Part shown: positions 20,690 through 32,699 of the stretch, in pieces | Layout: each line of letters starts with the position of its first letter | How positions within the stretch are numbered: position 1 is the stretch's first letter | Assembly: GCF_027596085.1 (NCBI RefSeq) | Contig: NC_072451.1 | Coordinates: forward strand, 7,531,513 to 7,595,512 | Source: Anoplopoma fimbria | Taxonomy: Eukaryota; Chordata; Actinopteri; Perciformes; Anoplopomatidae | Direction of reading: 5' to 3' | Length of the DNA: 64,000 nucleotides | Notes under the pieces: model-generated | The model's input: the letters and a program-made list of their open reading frames with translations, nothing else | Databases searched by the model: none | Told to the model about the DNA's origin: nothing | Translations under genes and position numbers: made by a program

Positions 20690-23440
20690 CCACTTTAGTC
20701 TTTTTTTTGCTTTTTTTGGTCTCAAATAATTTATATAATTACTTTATTTTAATATTTTAAGAAAAAGGATATCACATGCTTGATTAAGTCTACTTGACAT
20801 GGATTGTTTAAAATTATTTGGACATATTTACATTATCTTTAATACATTACATCATACATGTATGCAGAATTATTTTCATGAAGCTCAACCATTGTTTGGT
20901 CCTCCGTGTATGTATAATTTGCTGTAAGTGCTACAGTGTGTTTGTCGATCAGAAGATTACATTATTTTGTGCTTGTTTTTCCTCAAAAGCACTGACCTTA
21001 AAAGTGGACACAAACACACACACAGACAAACACTTACACACACTTAAACACACACACACACAAACAAAGAAAAAGTTAATTCAGAAGGTGATAATGACAC
21101 TTGGCATTCAACCTGCAGCAAGCATGCGGTCCACTTAGACGATATCTCAAGATGAGACCGGCTTTGAGCCAAGCGGCAGCAGCAATCATACGTTCCCACA
21201 CATAAATTAAGGTATGGGGAGTTTATGGGCCTCGGAAAAAATGCAATAAAAAAGCCTTTCTGTGAATGCAGCCATCTGTGGAACTTTAAAGAACTTCCTG
21301 TAAACAACACTGAGGAGAACAAATCCTCTCACACTCGACCAACACCACTGCCGCCTTTCATCTTTGTTTGCCTGCACTTCTTCCTCCCTCGCTTTGCTTT
21401 CAGCTTTGGATCTTTGACCTTCAGCTTTCTGTTTCTTAGCTCTCCTCTCTGTCTCTTCACCCAGTCGGTGTCCCTCCTTCTTCTTCCTCACTTTCCATTT
21501 CTTCCCCGACTAATCAAAGTATCTCACTGACATAAATGTACTTTTTCTATTTTTCTTGAATCCAGAATGAAGCTTTTACTTTTAAATAAAAAAAGAGCTA
21601 TTGATAGTTTTTTACAGCTTTAATACCATATTCAATAGGATTTGACGGATTCAATTGTGCAAGAATGTGAGTGACATTAGTTAAATAAAATACAAAATTT
21701 GAATTCTTCCTTTTCCTAAACAACTAGCTATTTCCAACATGTTTGGTGTTTATAAGCACCCATAATTCGTAAAACAGCCTCATGCCAGGGTTTCCACTGT
21801 GCACATTACATATCAGCCTCAATAAAATTCAATCAGCAGGGCCTGGACTCCGTCTCAGTTCACCTCCACTGATGTGTCGGATTTTATTAGCTCAAAAGCT
21901 GATGCAAAGCAGTCGTACAAAACAGCATGCTTCCGCCAAATTGCATTAAAAGTATTTTCCTGCTGTCGTCAGTTTTGTCTTATTTGTCATAGAAAAAATG
22001 CTATTAAAAACATGAGAAAAATATTATTATTAAAGAGGCAAAACAGCAGTGGAGATAATCCAATGTTATCCAACATTTAATTGTGATTGACTTTCCACAA
22101 CATGTTGAAGCAGAAATCCCCCACTGTATCACCACCGGCATAAACATTTTAAAAAATGAATTTCAATGTTTTAAAAAACAATATTTGTTTGAAATATGAC
22201 ACACAATACAGGCGTCATGTTACAGCGAGTTTTCATGTCAGAAACAATTAGTAATGATGGCACCGGGCCTTCTCTCAGTGCTTCAGCTTGTTAAAGAAGT
22301 AAAACCAACTCTGGACCGTCTCAACACTCAAACAGTGACATATAGACTGGAGCTGTGCTTTTTCAGTCAGTTTGGCTTGTTTTGCTTCTGTTTTCTGGAC
22401 AGTATCAGTTTGATTTCTTTACTGCTTGCTTAGGAAACCCAGATAGCCAGTTAAGCGAACTTGGCAGCAGTGAATTGGGGGACTCTATTGTGTGTGTGTG
22501 TGTACATGTGTGCAATGGCTAAGTGATGTCAGGTGGAAAATACTGGCTACTTCCTCCGTCTGTGCCAACTTTTAACGTATGGAGAGAGGAAGGAAGACAG
22601 AGCGAGTACGAAAAAAGAGAGAAAGTGAGAGAAGAGAAGCCACATGCGCTGGGTTTCCTTTCTCTGTGTGACAGAAACCAAATCACCTTAAAAAATCCTC
22701 TCCAGTTAAAGTGTTAGAGTTAAACACAATCCATCCGAGCACCGTTCATGAAACCCAGCAGATTAGTATAAAAACACAGTTTATTGATGAGGAAAGCCAA
22801 AGAAAAGATGAATGGAGGAGTCAATTAAGGTTCAGTAACAAGGCACAAAGTTTTCTGATGCAAGAGCTGTTTGAACAAAGCCTGAAAATGAAGGGAGTAC
22901 AATCCAAAGGCCGCCACGTACACTATGGATCTGATTAATATTTACTCAGCTAGTCACAAACAACATCAAAATGGGACTTTCTTATGCGCTTTCTTGCATT
23001 TAGTCCTTGTTTAGCACAGAGACTTCAGAATAGTTAAGCAGTCTGAAGAAGGAAACACGTTCATATTTAATTGTTTGTTAAGGGTTTAATTTCTACCACG
23101 TTGTGCAAATCAAGTCCTGATTGTCACAGGCACATATTTCCTGATGAAATTAGCAACCAACAAACAAAAATCTGAAAATAATTGAATAAATATACCGATA
23201 TTAAAGTTGTCAGGCTAAAAAACAAGAAATCACCGGTGAACAAATTATTATCATATATTTATAATTTTATCTTAATTTCCAAAGAAAATAAAAAGGCAGA
23301 GTATTGCAGTACTGCAATTAAACTGTGTAAATATTACTCAAACTACACCTCTAAATAAACCACACATAAACACAATTTTACTCTCAAAGACACATCATGA
23401 ATCCACTCTTTCATTCTCACCTTCACAGCAGCCACCACAT
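20690..23440. other. Interval without a secure gene
   Basis: Includes a short CA-rich tract (21008-21065) and a GT tract near 22491. The 75-codon plus frame at 22711-22938 has no splice context or family match and is within chance length. Confidence 0.25.
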
Positions 23441-23450
23441 GCAGACTCAC

Positions 23451-23516
23451 CTCTGAAACTTTCCTGAAGCAGGAATTGCTCTCAAACTCACGCACGTCTT
23501 TGAGTGGAGAGGACAT
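23451..23516 (-). CDS. Possible first coding exon of an unrecognised gene
   Basis: An ATG at 23516-23514 opens 22 codons (MSSPLKDVREFESNSCFRKV...) that run straight into a consensus donor, CAGAG|GTGAGT, at 23450-23445, ending in phase 0. Upstream on the minus strand lies CpG-containing sequence to about 24280, including AAGATGGCGG at 24052-24061, a YY1-like promoter motif seen on the plus strand. The product is not recognised and the following exon was not found. A chance ATG plus donor cannot be excluded. Confidence 0.35.
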
Positions 23517-23519
23517 TTT

Positions 23520-23806
23520 TAGAAAAAAAAAAAAGAAAAGAAAACCTGACGCCTCTACACAGGCTGAAACCGAAGAGATCCGAGAGCCACAGAGTACAGC
23601 ACGGGAACAACCGAGGTCACAGGGTACGTAGGCTACATGCTGCCTGCAGAAGCCCCCGAGCTCAAGTCCAAGCTCAAAATGTGCTCCCAGCTTTGCTCCA
23701 CCTCCTTCAAACTTCTCTTTAAGTTGAAGGGTGTGGACTGAGTCAAAGCTATGACTATGGAGAGTACACATCATTCACACAAGTTTGCCTCTTGAAAACC
23801 ACACCC

Positions 23807-23864
<58 letters not shown>

Positions 23865-24290
23865 AGGAAAGGAAACACTGAAGTTTTCCCCAAATAACAA
23901 GAGAGGAGGAGTGAGGAGACTTCTGGTTTTCGGGGTCACCCAGAGCCTTGAAATAACCAGACAGTAGGCTCTGTTATGGAAATAACAAAATGACGCAAAG
24001 CAGCGGTCATTTCACGATGTTTATGTTATACGGCAGAAGCTCTGTACTTTTTAAGATGGCGGTAGGCGTACGGTGGGCGCTGACGTTAAACATCGGATTA
24101 CCGAGATAAAAGGGATTAGATTGTGTGTGTTCGTGCCTCCACACGCTCCTCTGCGTCTGCACATCCGCAGTGGCGTGTACATTCGGGAAACATGTGCATA
24201 CGTTCAAGTGTGTTTGAGTAGGCATGGCTGCGGCCTACAGTTTGGGGCTGCCTGCGCCTCCACGCTGATGGCTAACAGCTGCCATCTCTT
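23520..24290. promoter_or_regulatory. CpG-containing block, possible promoter
   Basis: This stretch has more CG dinucleotides than its AT-rich surroundings (for example 'ggcggtaggcgtacggtgggcgctgacg' split around 24058-24085) and a YY1-like AAGATGGCGG at 24052-24061. It is interrupted by a (GA)n tract. It could serve the possible exon at 23451-23516. No TATA box is visible. Confidence 0.3.
23811..23863. repeat. (GA)n microsatellite
   Basis: About 26 perfect GA units within the CpG-containing block. Confidence 0.95.
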
Positions 24291-24903
24291 TCCTGTCTGA
24301 GTGGGTATACAATCTATGCTATAATGCAGTAATCACACAGTATGCCTACATCTGTTTGGCGTTAACCAAACATGTGCAAAATCCAGAGCAATTCTTCTGC
24401 CCCTGCCGTTTATTTGATCTAACTTTATTACAACACTAGGCCCTTTGGTAAAAGTACAGCTTGGCGGGAATCGTACTTCTATTTGTGGAAGAGTTAGTGC
24501 CACGTTCTATATTTTTAAATAGATTTTTGTTTCACGTGACTCTGGATTAAAGTCCTAAAAACTCACATGAAACTATACGATTTCTGGAAAACTAGTCCAC
24601 GTGTTTGAAAAAAGCCCTGCTGTCGAAAAGAACTTACCGTAAAGGATAAAGTTTACAATGTTCTAACTCTTTGTTATTTTTATCGAGTCCCGTAAAAACA
24701 TAAAAACCAACCAAGTCAGTCTCTCGAAATTTTCCGATTTCCCTTCTCTGTCTGTGGCTCTCAGTCCCAAAAGTCGTTCCTAAAAATGGGTCTTTAATAA
24801 AAGATTTCACATATATTAAAAATAATAATTTCCTTAAACAGCTGGGCTCTGTCGTTTTTGCAGTCCATTTCCCATTCTATTTTCAGGAACAGTTAATTTA
24901 GAG

Positions 24904-25026
24904 CAGCAGCATGTGGGATCGACTCAAAATAACCTAAAGCGTCCATGATTGAAGGAACATGTTACCAAGTACAACAGTGTGGCTCATTGATGTTTTTAAT
25001 ATGTTTTTGGACAACAATAGAGCTAA
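24904..25026. repeat. Dispersed repeat, copy related to 41101-41235
   Basis: Shares 'gactcaaaataacctaaagcgtcca', 'acaacagtgtggctcattga' and 'tttttggacaac' in the same order with 41101-41235. Same orientation; family not named. Confidence 0.75.
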
Positions 25027-25029
25027 CAC

Positions 25030-26470
25030 TGTGTCGTCCACTACCACACCTGCGTAGCCACCCACACATGACCAATTAGTTCCACAACCCAACCCTTCAA
25101 CATGAGATCCACAGCCCGACCCAAATCTCAAATCCTATCATAATCATGCGATGTTCAAGTTAGGTTGGGTAGCAACTTTAAAGTGATCATTCTTGGTCAT
25201 TTCATACGTCTGAAACCCAGATTATATATTTTAAAACAAAGGTAATTCAGGAAAAACAATGAATTTAAACGTATGACTTTTGCTTACTCGCATAATATTG
25301 AATAGCACATCCCCACAGTTATAGTGGACTAAATATAAGCCTTTTTTTGTTATTATTTATTTTTATTTTATTTGAATTATCTATAGGCCTTTTTATTATC
25401 CAACACCCCTATGTTGTTGGTTTTACCCAAATCCGAACCCGGATAATTAAGAGAAAAAATCTCACCTCTCATGCAGGTACTTGACCAGATACAGGACTCT
25501 GCTATGGGACAAAGGAATGAGTCACCTTTGCACATTGAAATAATAAGTAACCAGCACATTTTATTGTGATTTGACTGATTTTGTTGATGTATGTATAAAT
25601 TGTGCTGGTTTGTTAAAAGCATGTTGCCCAGTAACCTTGACTCCTGGACTTTATTACAATGATCAAAGAAAAAATCCTATATAACTTTACGTTACATATC
25701 AGACCAAAACAGGAAGACTCAACAATGACGACTTTGTATCTAAGGTGTGGACACAAACAACTCTCCTCAACTCTTTAGTATTTCCTCTGGCTTATGTTAA
25801 CAACACAATTATTGCAAAGTCCAAACATGCAGCATTCAAGGAGTAATCATTTATAAAAATGGTCACCGAAACCATAGGTGATATTTGGAAGGTAGCCAAG
25901 ACCGGAGATGTTTGTCCATTAGTTTCTATTAATGGCCAAATATTATGTTGCTAGGGAACAGCCGGCTCTATCGAACTTATCACATAAACATTAACAGCTC
26001 AGCGAGCGCCAGCAACATATATGCCAAATCTCATCATTTCTCCTCTTAAGGAGCTGGTGACACACAGAAACACAAAGAAAGGTTCCAGGGAAAGATGCAA
26101 AAAGCTGCTGCTGGTAGCTAAGCTGACTTGTCAGTGATACCGAAGCCACACAATGTAAAGTAAATGGTGTTTATCTGTCTGGCTGGTATAATTTACTGTG
26201 ACTAAATGGATGCTGAAATAACGATAAAGCCCTTTCCAAGGAGCCATATCAAGTGCTATCTCACGAAGGAAGGGATCTAGAAACAAAGCATTAAAAAGTC
26301 TTATTTGATCTGGCAGGTTGCCCACATGGCAAGTGAAAACAAAGGCTGCCTACGCACACACTATCAGTGACAAGCGCAAGACAGCCAGATGGGCAATCCC
26401 AACGGCAACACCTTCACCTTTGCTGCCCTTTGCGGACAAAAAGTGCCGGGACAAATGTGGAAGTGTAAGA
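25030..26470. other. Interval without a recognised gene
   Basis: 25860-26110 reads like an old interspersed repeat but has no partner here. No paired splice signals were found. Confidence 0.2.
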
Positions 26471-26478
26471 GCAAGATA

Positions 26479-26484
26479 TTTATT
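26479..26484 (-). terminator. Possible poly(A) signal of the 26754-28188 gene
   Basis: AATAAA on the minus strand, 270 nt beyond the TAG stop. The implied 3' UTR would contain the long (CA)n tract. Confidence 0.35.
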
Positions 26485-26609
26485 TCCTTTGACGTTTCCA
26501 TTAAATGTTTCCTTGCAGAAGGTTGCACACCTTTGCCTTGCAGAACTGATGTTTTTAAGGAAGTTTTGAGAATGAACTGTATAACAGTTGTGCATGTGCT
26601 TCTGTTTCC

Positions 26610-26730
<121 letters not shown>

Positions 26731-26753
26731 AGTCATCCTGGAGTGACCCCACC

Positions 26754-28188
26754 CTACGTGGGCGGTTGATTTGGCGGGCTTGGGAGTATTTGGCCTCTGT
26801 CAGTCTGCCGGTCCCACTCAGAACTGCTCACATAACTGGCCTCTTTGTTCCAAATGTCACTCCTCTTAAAGGAGGGGAAGGGATCCCATCGTCGCCTCTC
26901 GTGCTCTTTCCTTGTGTCTTTCTCTTTCACGGCGCCATGACTGAGCCCGACCCACAAAATACTATCACTGTCACTCGAGGGGTAATACATGAATTGTAAT
27001 AGCATCATTCTTTTCTGTTTCATTTAAAAAAAGGCAGCCTCAGGACTTGTCTTGGCAGTTTATTAATCTTCACAGAAATATCAATTTTGAAATAAAATGC
27101 CTTACCTGTGTTTGTAGTTAAGCGTCTTCATCTTGTTGATGTTTCTTTTTATAAGACGGTCCTTCTCATTCCTTTTCTGCATTACTTCCCCGTGCACATG
27201 ACCAACTGAAATTGTGCTTTTGTGGCAACGTCTTAAGTTGTTTTGCAACTTATCATTGCCTCTTACTTAAAAATGCCAAAGCAAGTGTCGTGCTCCAGTT
27301 GAGGAGAATCAGATTGTTTACTGGAATATGTATGTCTTTAAAACCACATGTCGCTTGATACTAAATCATAGCATTACATAACCAACTTCAGTGTCGAGCA
27401 TCATATTGACAATTTCACAATTACAAATTTATACTAACGCAGTCGTTTTCATTTAAATTGGGACCTTTCTTGCAACTTGGCAAATTTTTATATGGACAAT
27501 GTTATTGCAGAGATGATGGGAACGTCTTTCATTTCTCCTATCTCCTCTGTAAAACCCTCAGGCGACTTCTTTATTTTATTTTTATTCATGTCAGCTGGCT
27601 AAGTCTCGAACTGTCAACAACTGTCAACTATCTGGCTCATGCAATTGTTTCATATTTTCTTCATTTTCAGTCTGGTTTTGTGGATTTGGAGCTAGTTCAT
27701 GTCAAATGTTGAGGTTGGAAGCAGATATACGTTTCTAAAACAAAATGTTTCTACGTTTAAACCTGTAGAGCTAACATTAGCAGAGTACACCAGTGCTTCA
27801 TTAACCAGTGTTATCAATCTGCTATGCTAGCTACTAAAGGTATACTATATGTATGCACATGCTGCTTGTGCTCCTTAATAATTGTAACAGTGAATAAAGA
27901 CTTACCTGGCTTTGCAATTTCATTGTCTTCTGTTAAAATCGCCAGGTGTCGTTGTGGTTCACTTTTACACTGTGTTCTATGGCTTTAACTTCTTTATCTT
28001 TTAAAAATGTTTTAGCAGCTGAATCAGTTTTACATCCTGGATATTTCCTTAAAACACTTATAAACCCTTCTGACTGCTTTTCTTTGAATTCACTTATCAC
28101 AGAGATGGAGGTATCGGTCCTAGAGATGTCAGCCTTCTCTCCAATATATTGGAACGATATGGCACATGGCTTTATGGTGCACCAAAAC
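26754..28188 (-). CDS. Unrecognised three-exon gene (3' part), apparently frameshifted
   Basis: Three minus-strand segments join with consistent phases. Exon A is 28188-27906 (acceptor TTTCAG, donor CCAG|GTAAGT), exon B 27205-27106 (acceptor AATTTCAG, donor ACAG|GTAAGG), and exon C 26967-26754 (acceptor GTGACAG, ending in TAG). The spliced reading is charged and low in repeats: ...AILTEDNEIAKP | VGHVHGEVMQKRNEKDRL... | SDSILWVGLSHGAVKEK... ending LPSPPNQPPT. In exon A a long frame (...SEFKEKQSEGFISVLRKY...) runs one base out of phase with this ending. A single missing base in the three-T run at 27984-27986 would reconcile them, otherwise exon A's frame stops at TWRF. AATAAA at 26479-26484 (minus) gives a plausible 3' end. 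I do not recognise the family. Each frame alone is within chance length; the support is the joint splice phasing. Confidence 0.42.
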
Positions 28189-28314
28189 CTGAAACTACTC
28201 ACAACAAAGTCTCTGGATTATCTTGACTAACCTTTTCATGATTATTGGAAAGAGACATTGGCGTTAAGTTTTTTTAATGTTTTTTTTTGTGTCACTAAAC
28301 ACCACATTGTTACC

Positions 28315-28490
28315 GCGACACAGTATCAGTTAGGTTTAGGCAAAAAAAACACTTAGTTAGGTTTAGGAAAAAGATCATGGTTGGTCTTGTGAGCTAAGTA
28401 AAATCCGTACTCAAACAACATAACATCAGTACACTTTGGGACACTGGGTCTCATGGTTGTAAATCCTGTGTTTGTTACCGATCCACCTCC
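28315..28490. repeat. Common teleost repeat (TTAGGTTTAGG type)
   Basis: 'cagttaggtttaggcaaaaa' and 'acttagttaggtttaggaaaaagatcatgg' followed by 'gggacactgggtctcatggt' is a layout familiar from many percomorph genomes. It sits immediately upstream of the putative gene at 26754-28188. Confidence 0.6.
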
Positions 28491-28499
28491 CCACCTGCC

Positions 28500-30685
28500 A
28501 ACATAAGCTGTCTCTCTCACATTTAATACTACATTATTGACAGCGTATCATAATTACGCCGATTAATTTACATTGAAGTCAGCACAGACTACATGGTGCA
28601 TAAATATTGCATGGCTTACAAATTTTCTTGTTATATGTCATATGCGATCCGGCGTGGGAAGAGGAAAGTCAAGCCAAGGAGTTGGCACACAGACATTCAT
28701 GTAAACGGAGAGGACTGAAACAGGTGTGGTTATCATTACTTGAACAATGATTTAATAGAAATAATTGTAATAAGTTAGCACAAAGTGCTCCATAAATTAT
28801 CATATCAGTAAGAAGTAAGAACAAGTAGATTCATCATGCAAGTAATGCTTGAGCTCATTTTCAGTTTTTCAAAAATAACCCAAGGAAACCTTTCTTTGGT
28901 GGATTTTTTTAATTTTGTTTTTATGGATTCTGTTACATATCGTGTGTGTCCCAATTTCCCTTGTGCTCATGTCGTATCATGCCTTTTCATTAAGATTAAC
29001 AGTTAATACAGCAAATCATGTCAACAGCAGGTCATAAAACGGTGTTCTGTTACACTGACGAGAGAACCAGGCAGGTGTTAACCCTTCATCATACCAAAAA
29101 CCTTGACTTCATGGCAGATTAGATGACAGTGTGAGTATAGAAAGGTGTATGAGATGGAACTGCATGAGAACCTACTGTATTCAGCCTTGTTATTTCCATC
29201 ACAATACTCCTGAGCCACAGTTTCAACTCTGCATCTAGTTTGCAGGATAAATGTCCTGCAGATCACATTTTTCAGGCTTCTTTTTGCTTCATAGTTTGCT
29301 ACCGAGGCAGCTGCAGTTTTGCTACGTAGGGGCCTGGTGTGTTGAAACCTTCCTGATTCAGCTCAGCACCATCTGCTTCTGGCAAAGAAAACTATTTCCA
29401 ATGTGTCAATTCATCAAATAAACTCCAGAGCAGTAAAACATAAAGAGAGAACCAACACGCTGCTGTGGAAGCAGTGTTGCTCCGGTTCATTCTGTTCCCA
29501 GTTATGAATCTGTGCTGCTCAGGCGTTGACATCCTCTCCTTTGAAGTTTCTTCTGAGCAAAGAGGTTAAAGACCAAAGTCGCTGGCTAGCAGGGAGATCA
29601 AGTGAGTGTGCGCCATGTGGGCCCCTTAATTTCCCTTTAATGCCTACCATTAGGTTTAAATCCTGAGTGGCCCGCCGGCAGCTATCCTGCGGCAAACGTC
29701 ATTTAAATGAAATGTTTACCATAGCAGCTACCGGCTCTCAAAGTGAGACATTTAAAAGAAACATGTTTTCTGTTTTCTCCTAATAGTCAGCCATCCATGC
29801 ATCACTCTAAGAGTCCCGGCTAAGAGGATAACTTGCTTTTTGTCTGGTTTCACAGCCCTACAGCATGTCAATACCTCCACACCCCTCATACTGAAACAAT
29901 ATGAATGAGAAATCCTCAAAGGACTCCATAAACAACACCGCTGGAAGCATAGAAAAGTCAATAAATCATCATAATCAGGCCTGCACACAGAAATTCATAA
30001 GTGCACTGATATTCTGGCAGCACACTCCCAAAAAGAATGGGGCCATTTTACTTGATCTGTGTTCTTGTGCCAGAGAACATTAAACTGTCCCAGTATTTAA
30101 TGGTACGCGAATTGGCAAGGGAGAAAGGTCAAATGTAAAATCTAGGACTGAAACGCAATCTGGCAATATGGAAACACTTAAACAGAGGCGGGTGAGCTCC
30201 ATTAGTCCTAAAATGCTGTACCTCCGCTGAGTGGAGACAGCAATGTCTCACTGACCAGTTCTCTTGTGAGGCAGATTATCTTTGTCACCAGAATTGGATT
30301 ACATCTAGAAAAAAGTATATAACATGTCAAAATAGTCACAATTACTGCACCAAAGTGAATGAATGTAAACAGTCTGGGGGGAAATCACTGATGTTAACCA
30401 GCAGACCATGAAACAAGGGTTCAGTTTCATGTATTTTTCTCCATGCATAATTGACTGGACAACTGTTTAGTAGTAGTTGCAAATATGTGAGTCTTGATCA
30501 TTTGGACGTGTTGTGAAAGATCCTGCTTACCACCTTAGAACAAATTTACTGAGTCAGAATTACGAAATGTGTTCTGGTTCTTGTGTCAGAACTGGACTGA
30601 ACTTCTTAAGCTATTTCAGGAAAATAGTGGTGTCATTTCGCAAAAATAAGTTTGACACATTTCCAGTTCGATGCACATTCACTGG
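28500..30685. other. Interval without a recognised gene
   Basis: No secure exon. 29460-29770 is complex, non-repetitive and GC-richer than its surroundings and may be regulatory. Confidence 0.25.
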
Positions 30686-30689
30686 TATA

Positions 30690-31340
30690 AAGTGAGTAAG
30701 GCAGAGGGGAGAGAACACAGCCCTGCAGGTTACCAGTGCTGGGATAGAGTGGTTCTACAGGTATGTGGTCACTGACTTTGAATAACGAGTTGTGTTTTTA
30801 ACAGTAAGTCGGTTAGGCTCAGTGTTGGGATTACAGCTAAAGTCTACAAACTGAATGCTGGCACATTTGTATGTTTTGTCAGTGTGCTGTAAAAATGTTG
30901 TAGGTTGCTGGCATCATCCATGATTGATTTGCCCCAAAGGCAGAGGGTCTCGGAGTAATGGTTTTGAGATGTTGCAAGATGAGTCACTTAAATCACTTCA
31001 TGACAACAAAAGTCATTCAGGCTTGTAATCTTCTGTATTTTGGGGTACCAGAATGATGACAGATGTTTTAAAGCAGGCTGGCACAGTGATGCACTGATGC
31101 AAGGACAGATAGAGGAGATCTGCCATGACAGGTGAGAGCTGTTCGGCAGGGTGTTGCTGGTGAAATTCAATCTGGTCCAGCAGCCTTCCTAGTCATTTGT
31201 TTTCTTGAGCGTACAGTAGACCTGCTGTGCTGTGGTTATGGTGTGAGCCAGAGGGGAGAGGGTCATAGCTGGCTTGGAAGTAAGATCTGGCAGAGATGAA
31301 GATGGAGGAAGAGGCAGCCAAGGTGTTACAGAAAGACTGT
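30690..31340 (-). mobile_element. Decayed LINE reverse transcriptase (L2/Rex1-like)
   Basis: On the minus strand, pieces of a non-LTR retrotransposon polymerase appear in the correct order but scattered over frames. They are a KAAGPD-like block (31187-31172), VMADLLYLSL...VPACFKTSVI (about 31130-31045), KITSLNDF (31035-31009), FVDFS (about 30849-30835) and an FSPL-like block (about 30730-30693). In CR1/L2-group LINEs these are the sequence before fingers, the DYRPV approach, the first catalytic aspartate region and the GCVLSP region. Many stops and shifts make it inactive. Clade assignment is from recall. Confidence 0.8.
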
Positions 31341-31707
31341 GGTCAGGCTTTGGCGAGTGGCACAAGGTTTTTTTCCGATCTTAGTAGAAGGCATTGCAGT
31401 TTTTTGCAATCACTCAGGAGACATTTTCTGAAACAAAATATATTTTTATTCTTGCAAAAGCAAACACTTCCTTCAACACTATACAATCTCTTCTAAAAAT
31501 GGTATTGGTGTAGCACAACATTAACACTATTATCTAGTGTCTTTGGTATTTTCATTTGTAGCCTGCTGTAAATATAGAATATGAACACAAATGCTATGGG
31601 GAAACAAACACATTTGTTTTTTCTCAATACTAATATACTCATAACAGTATCAGACACAATTCCTTGAACTGAATGACCAAAGTAGCTGTATTGTATTGTA
31701 AACAAAG

Positions 31708-31893
31708 CTGCAATTACAATCCTTTAACTCTCTCTCCAAAATTGGCCTCGATTGCTTTCCCACACCAAACCTGAGTCCTATTTGTAGTGTTACAGCTCTG
31801 ATTTCTACGTGATCTACTTGGTTACAGGTGTTTTCACATGTGCATTCTGGTTGCAGGTGATTGATAATTGAGTGTGATATTTCAATAGCAAAC
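31708..31893 (-). repeat. Interspersed repeat, inverted partner of 35808-35985
   Basis: Its reverse complement begins 'ctattgaaatatcacactcaatta' and contains 'gtgaaaacacctgtaacca' and 'gactcaggtttg', all matched in order at 35808-35985. The surrounding 31380-32700 has related low-complexity text and may be the same element. Confidence 0.8.
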
Positions 31894-32699
31894 AACATAA
31901 ACACAAACATTTTGTGTAAAGCAGACATTCTGCTTATAGTTCAGCATTGCTGGCCAAAAGATAGACCACATGAGTAAGTGGTTTCAATAATTCTGCCACA
32001 AGTTCCAGTTTTTGTGTAATGGCACTTGCAAATGTGTTTGGGAGAGAGGGGTCAGCTGTAGTACTCCTAGGTTTATTTTGATATATATGAGGTGACTGTG
32101 TCATTGTAGTCATTCAGGTTGCCATTGGTGGCCATGAAGGTGTCTTAATCTCTAGAATTCATGCAGTCTCTCAGAGTCTCTATTGCCTCAGAAGTTGAAA
32201 AAGCCCTTACAGTTTTTTTGTGATTGCCACACACTTGATGTGAGATTTGGCTCACTGATACAAAACTCTCCTCACAAGCCAAATAAAACGCAACAGTTAG
32301 AAGGATCAAAATGAAACCTCTCCATCCTTTTTCAAAATGGCATTTTTGCAAGAAAATGATACACACATGATGCACCATTTGAATGAGTCTTTCAAAGCAG
32401 CAACAACACAATGATGTACTTTATACCACACGCTACTGTCTTAAGTACTTTGTTTACCGTTTAAGATTTCTCATACAGACTTCAGTAAAAGATTGTTCTT
32501 CTACAGTACATCTACTCACATTTCAACAATTGCCTCTTCAGGCCTCCACAACAACAACAAAGAAAAAACCCACTGAAACAAATATATTACTTTAAATTAC
32601 AGTGCAAAAACAACAAATAGTACTGTAGGTAGAAAACAGTGTGTAGTTTTTTGTAAAGTTTGTGTTGCAGAATTGCAAACAACATGCAAAGCAGGAAAT

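Noticed and set aside
21207..21530. Open frames on both strands, one rich in K/R/E and the other in F/L/P
   Set aside because: Strand asymmetry of a purine/pyrimidine-rich stretch produces both; no splice signals.
22711..22938. 75-codon plus-strand frame
   Set aside because: No splice context, no recognised motif, chance-length.
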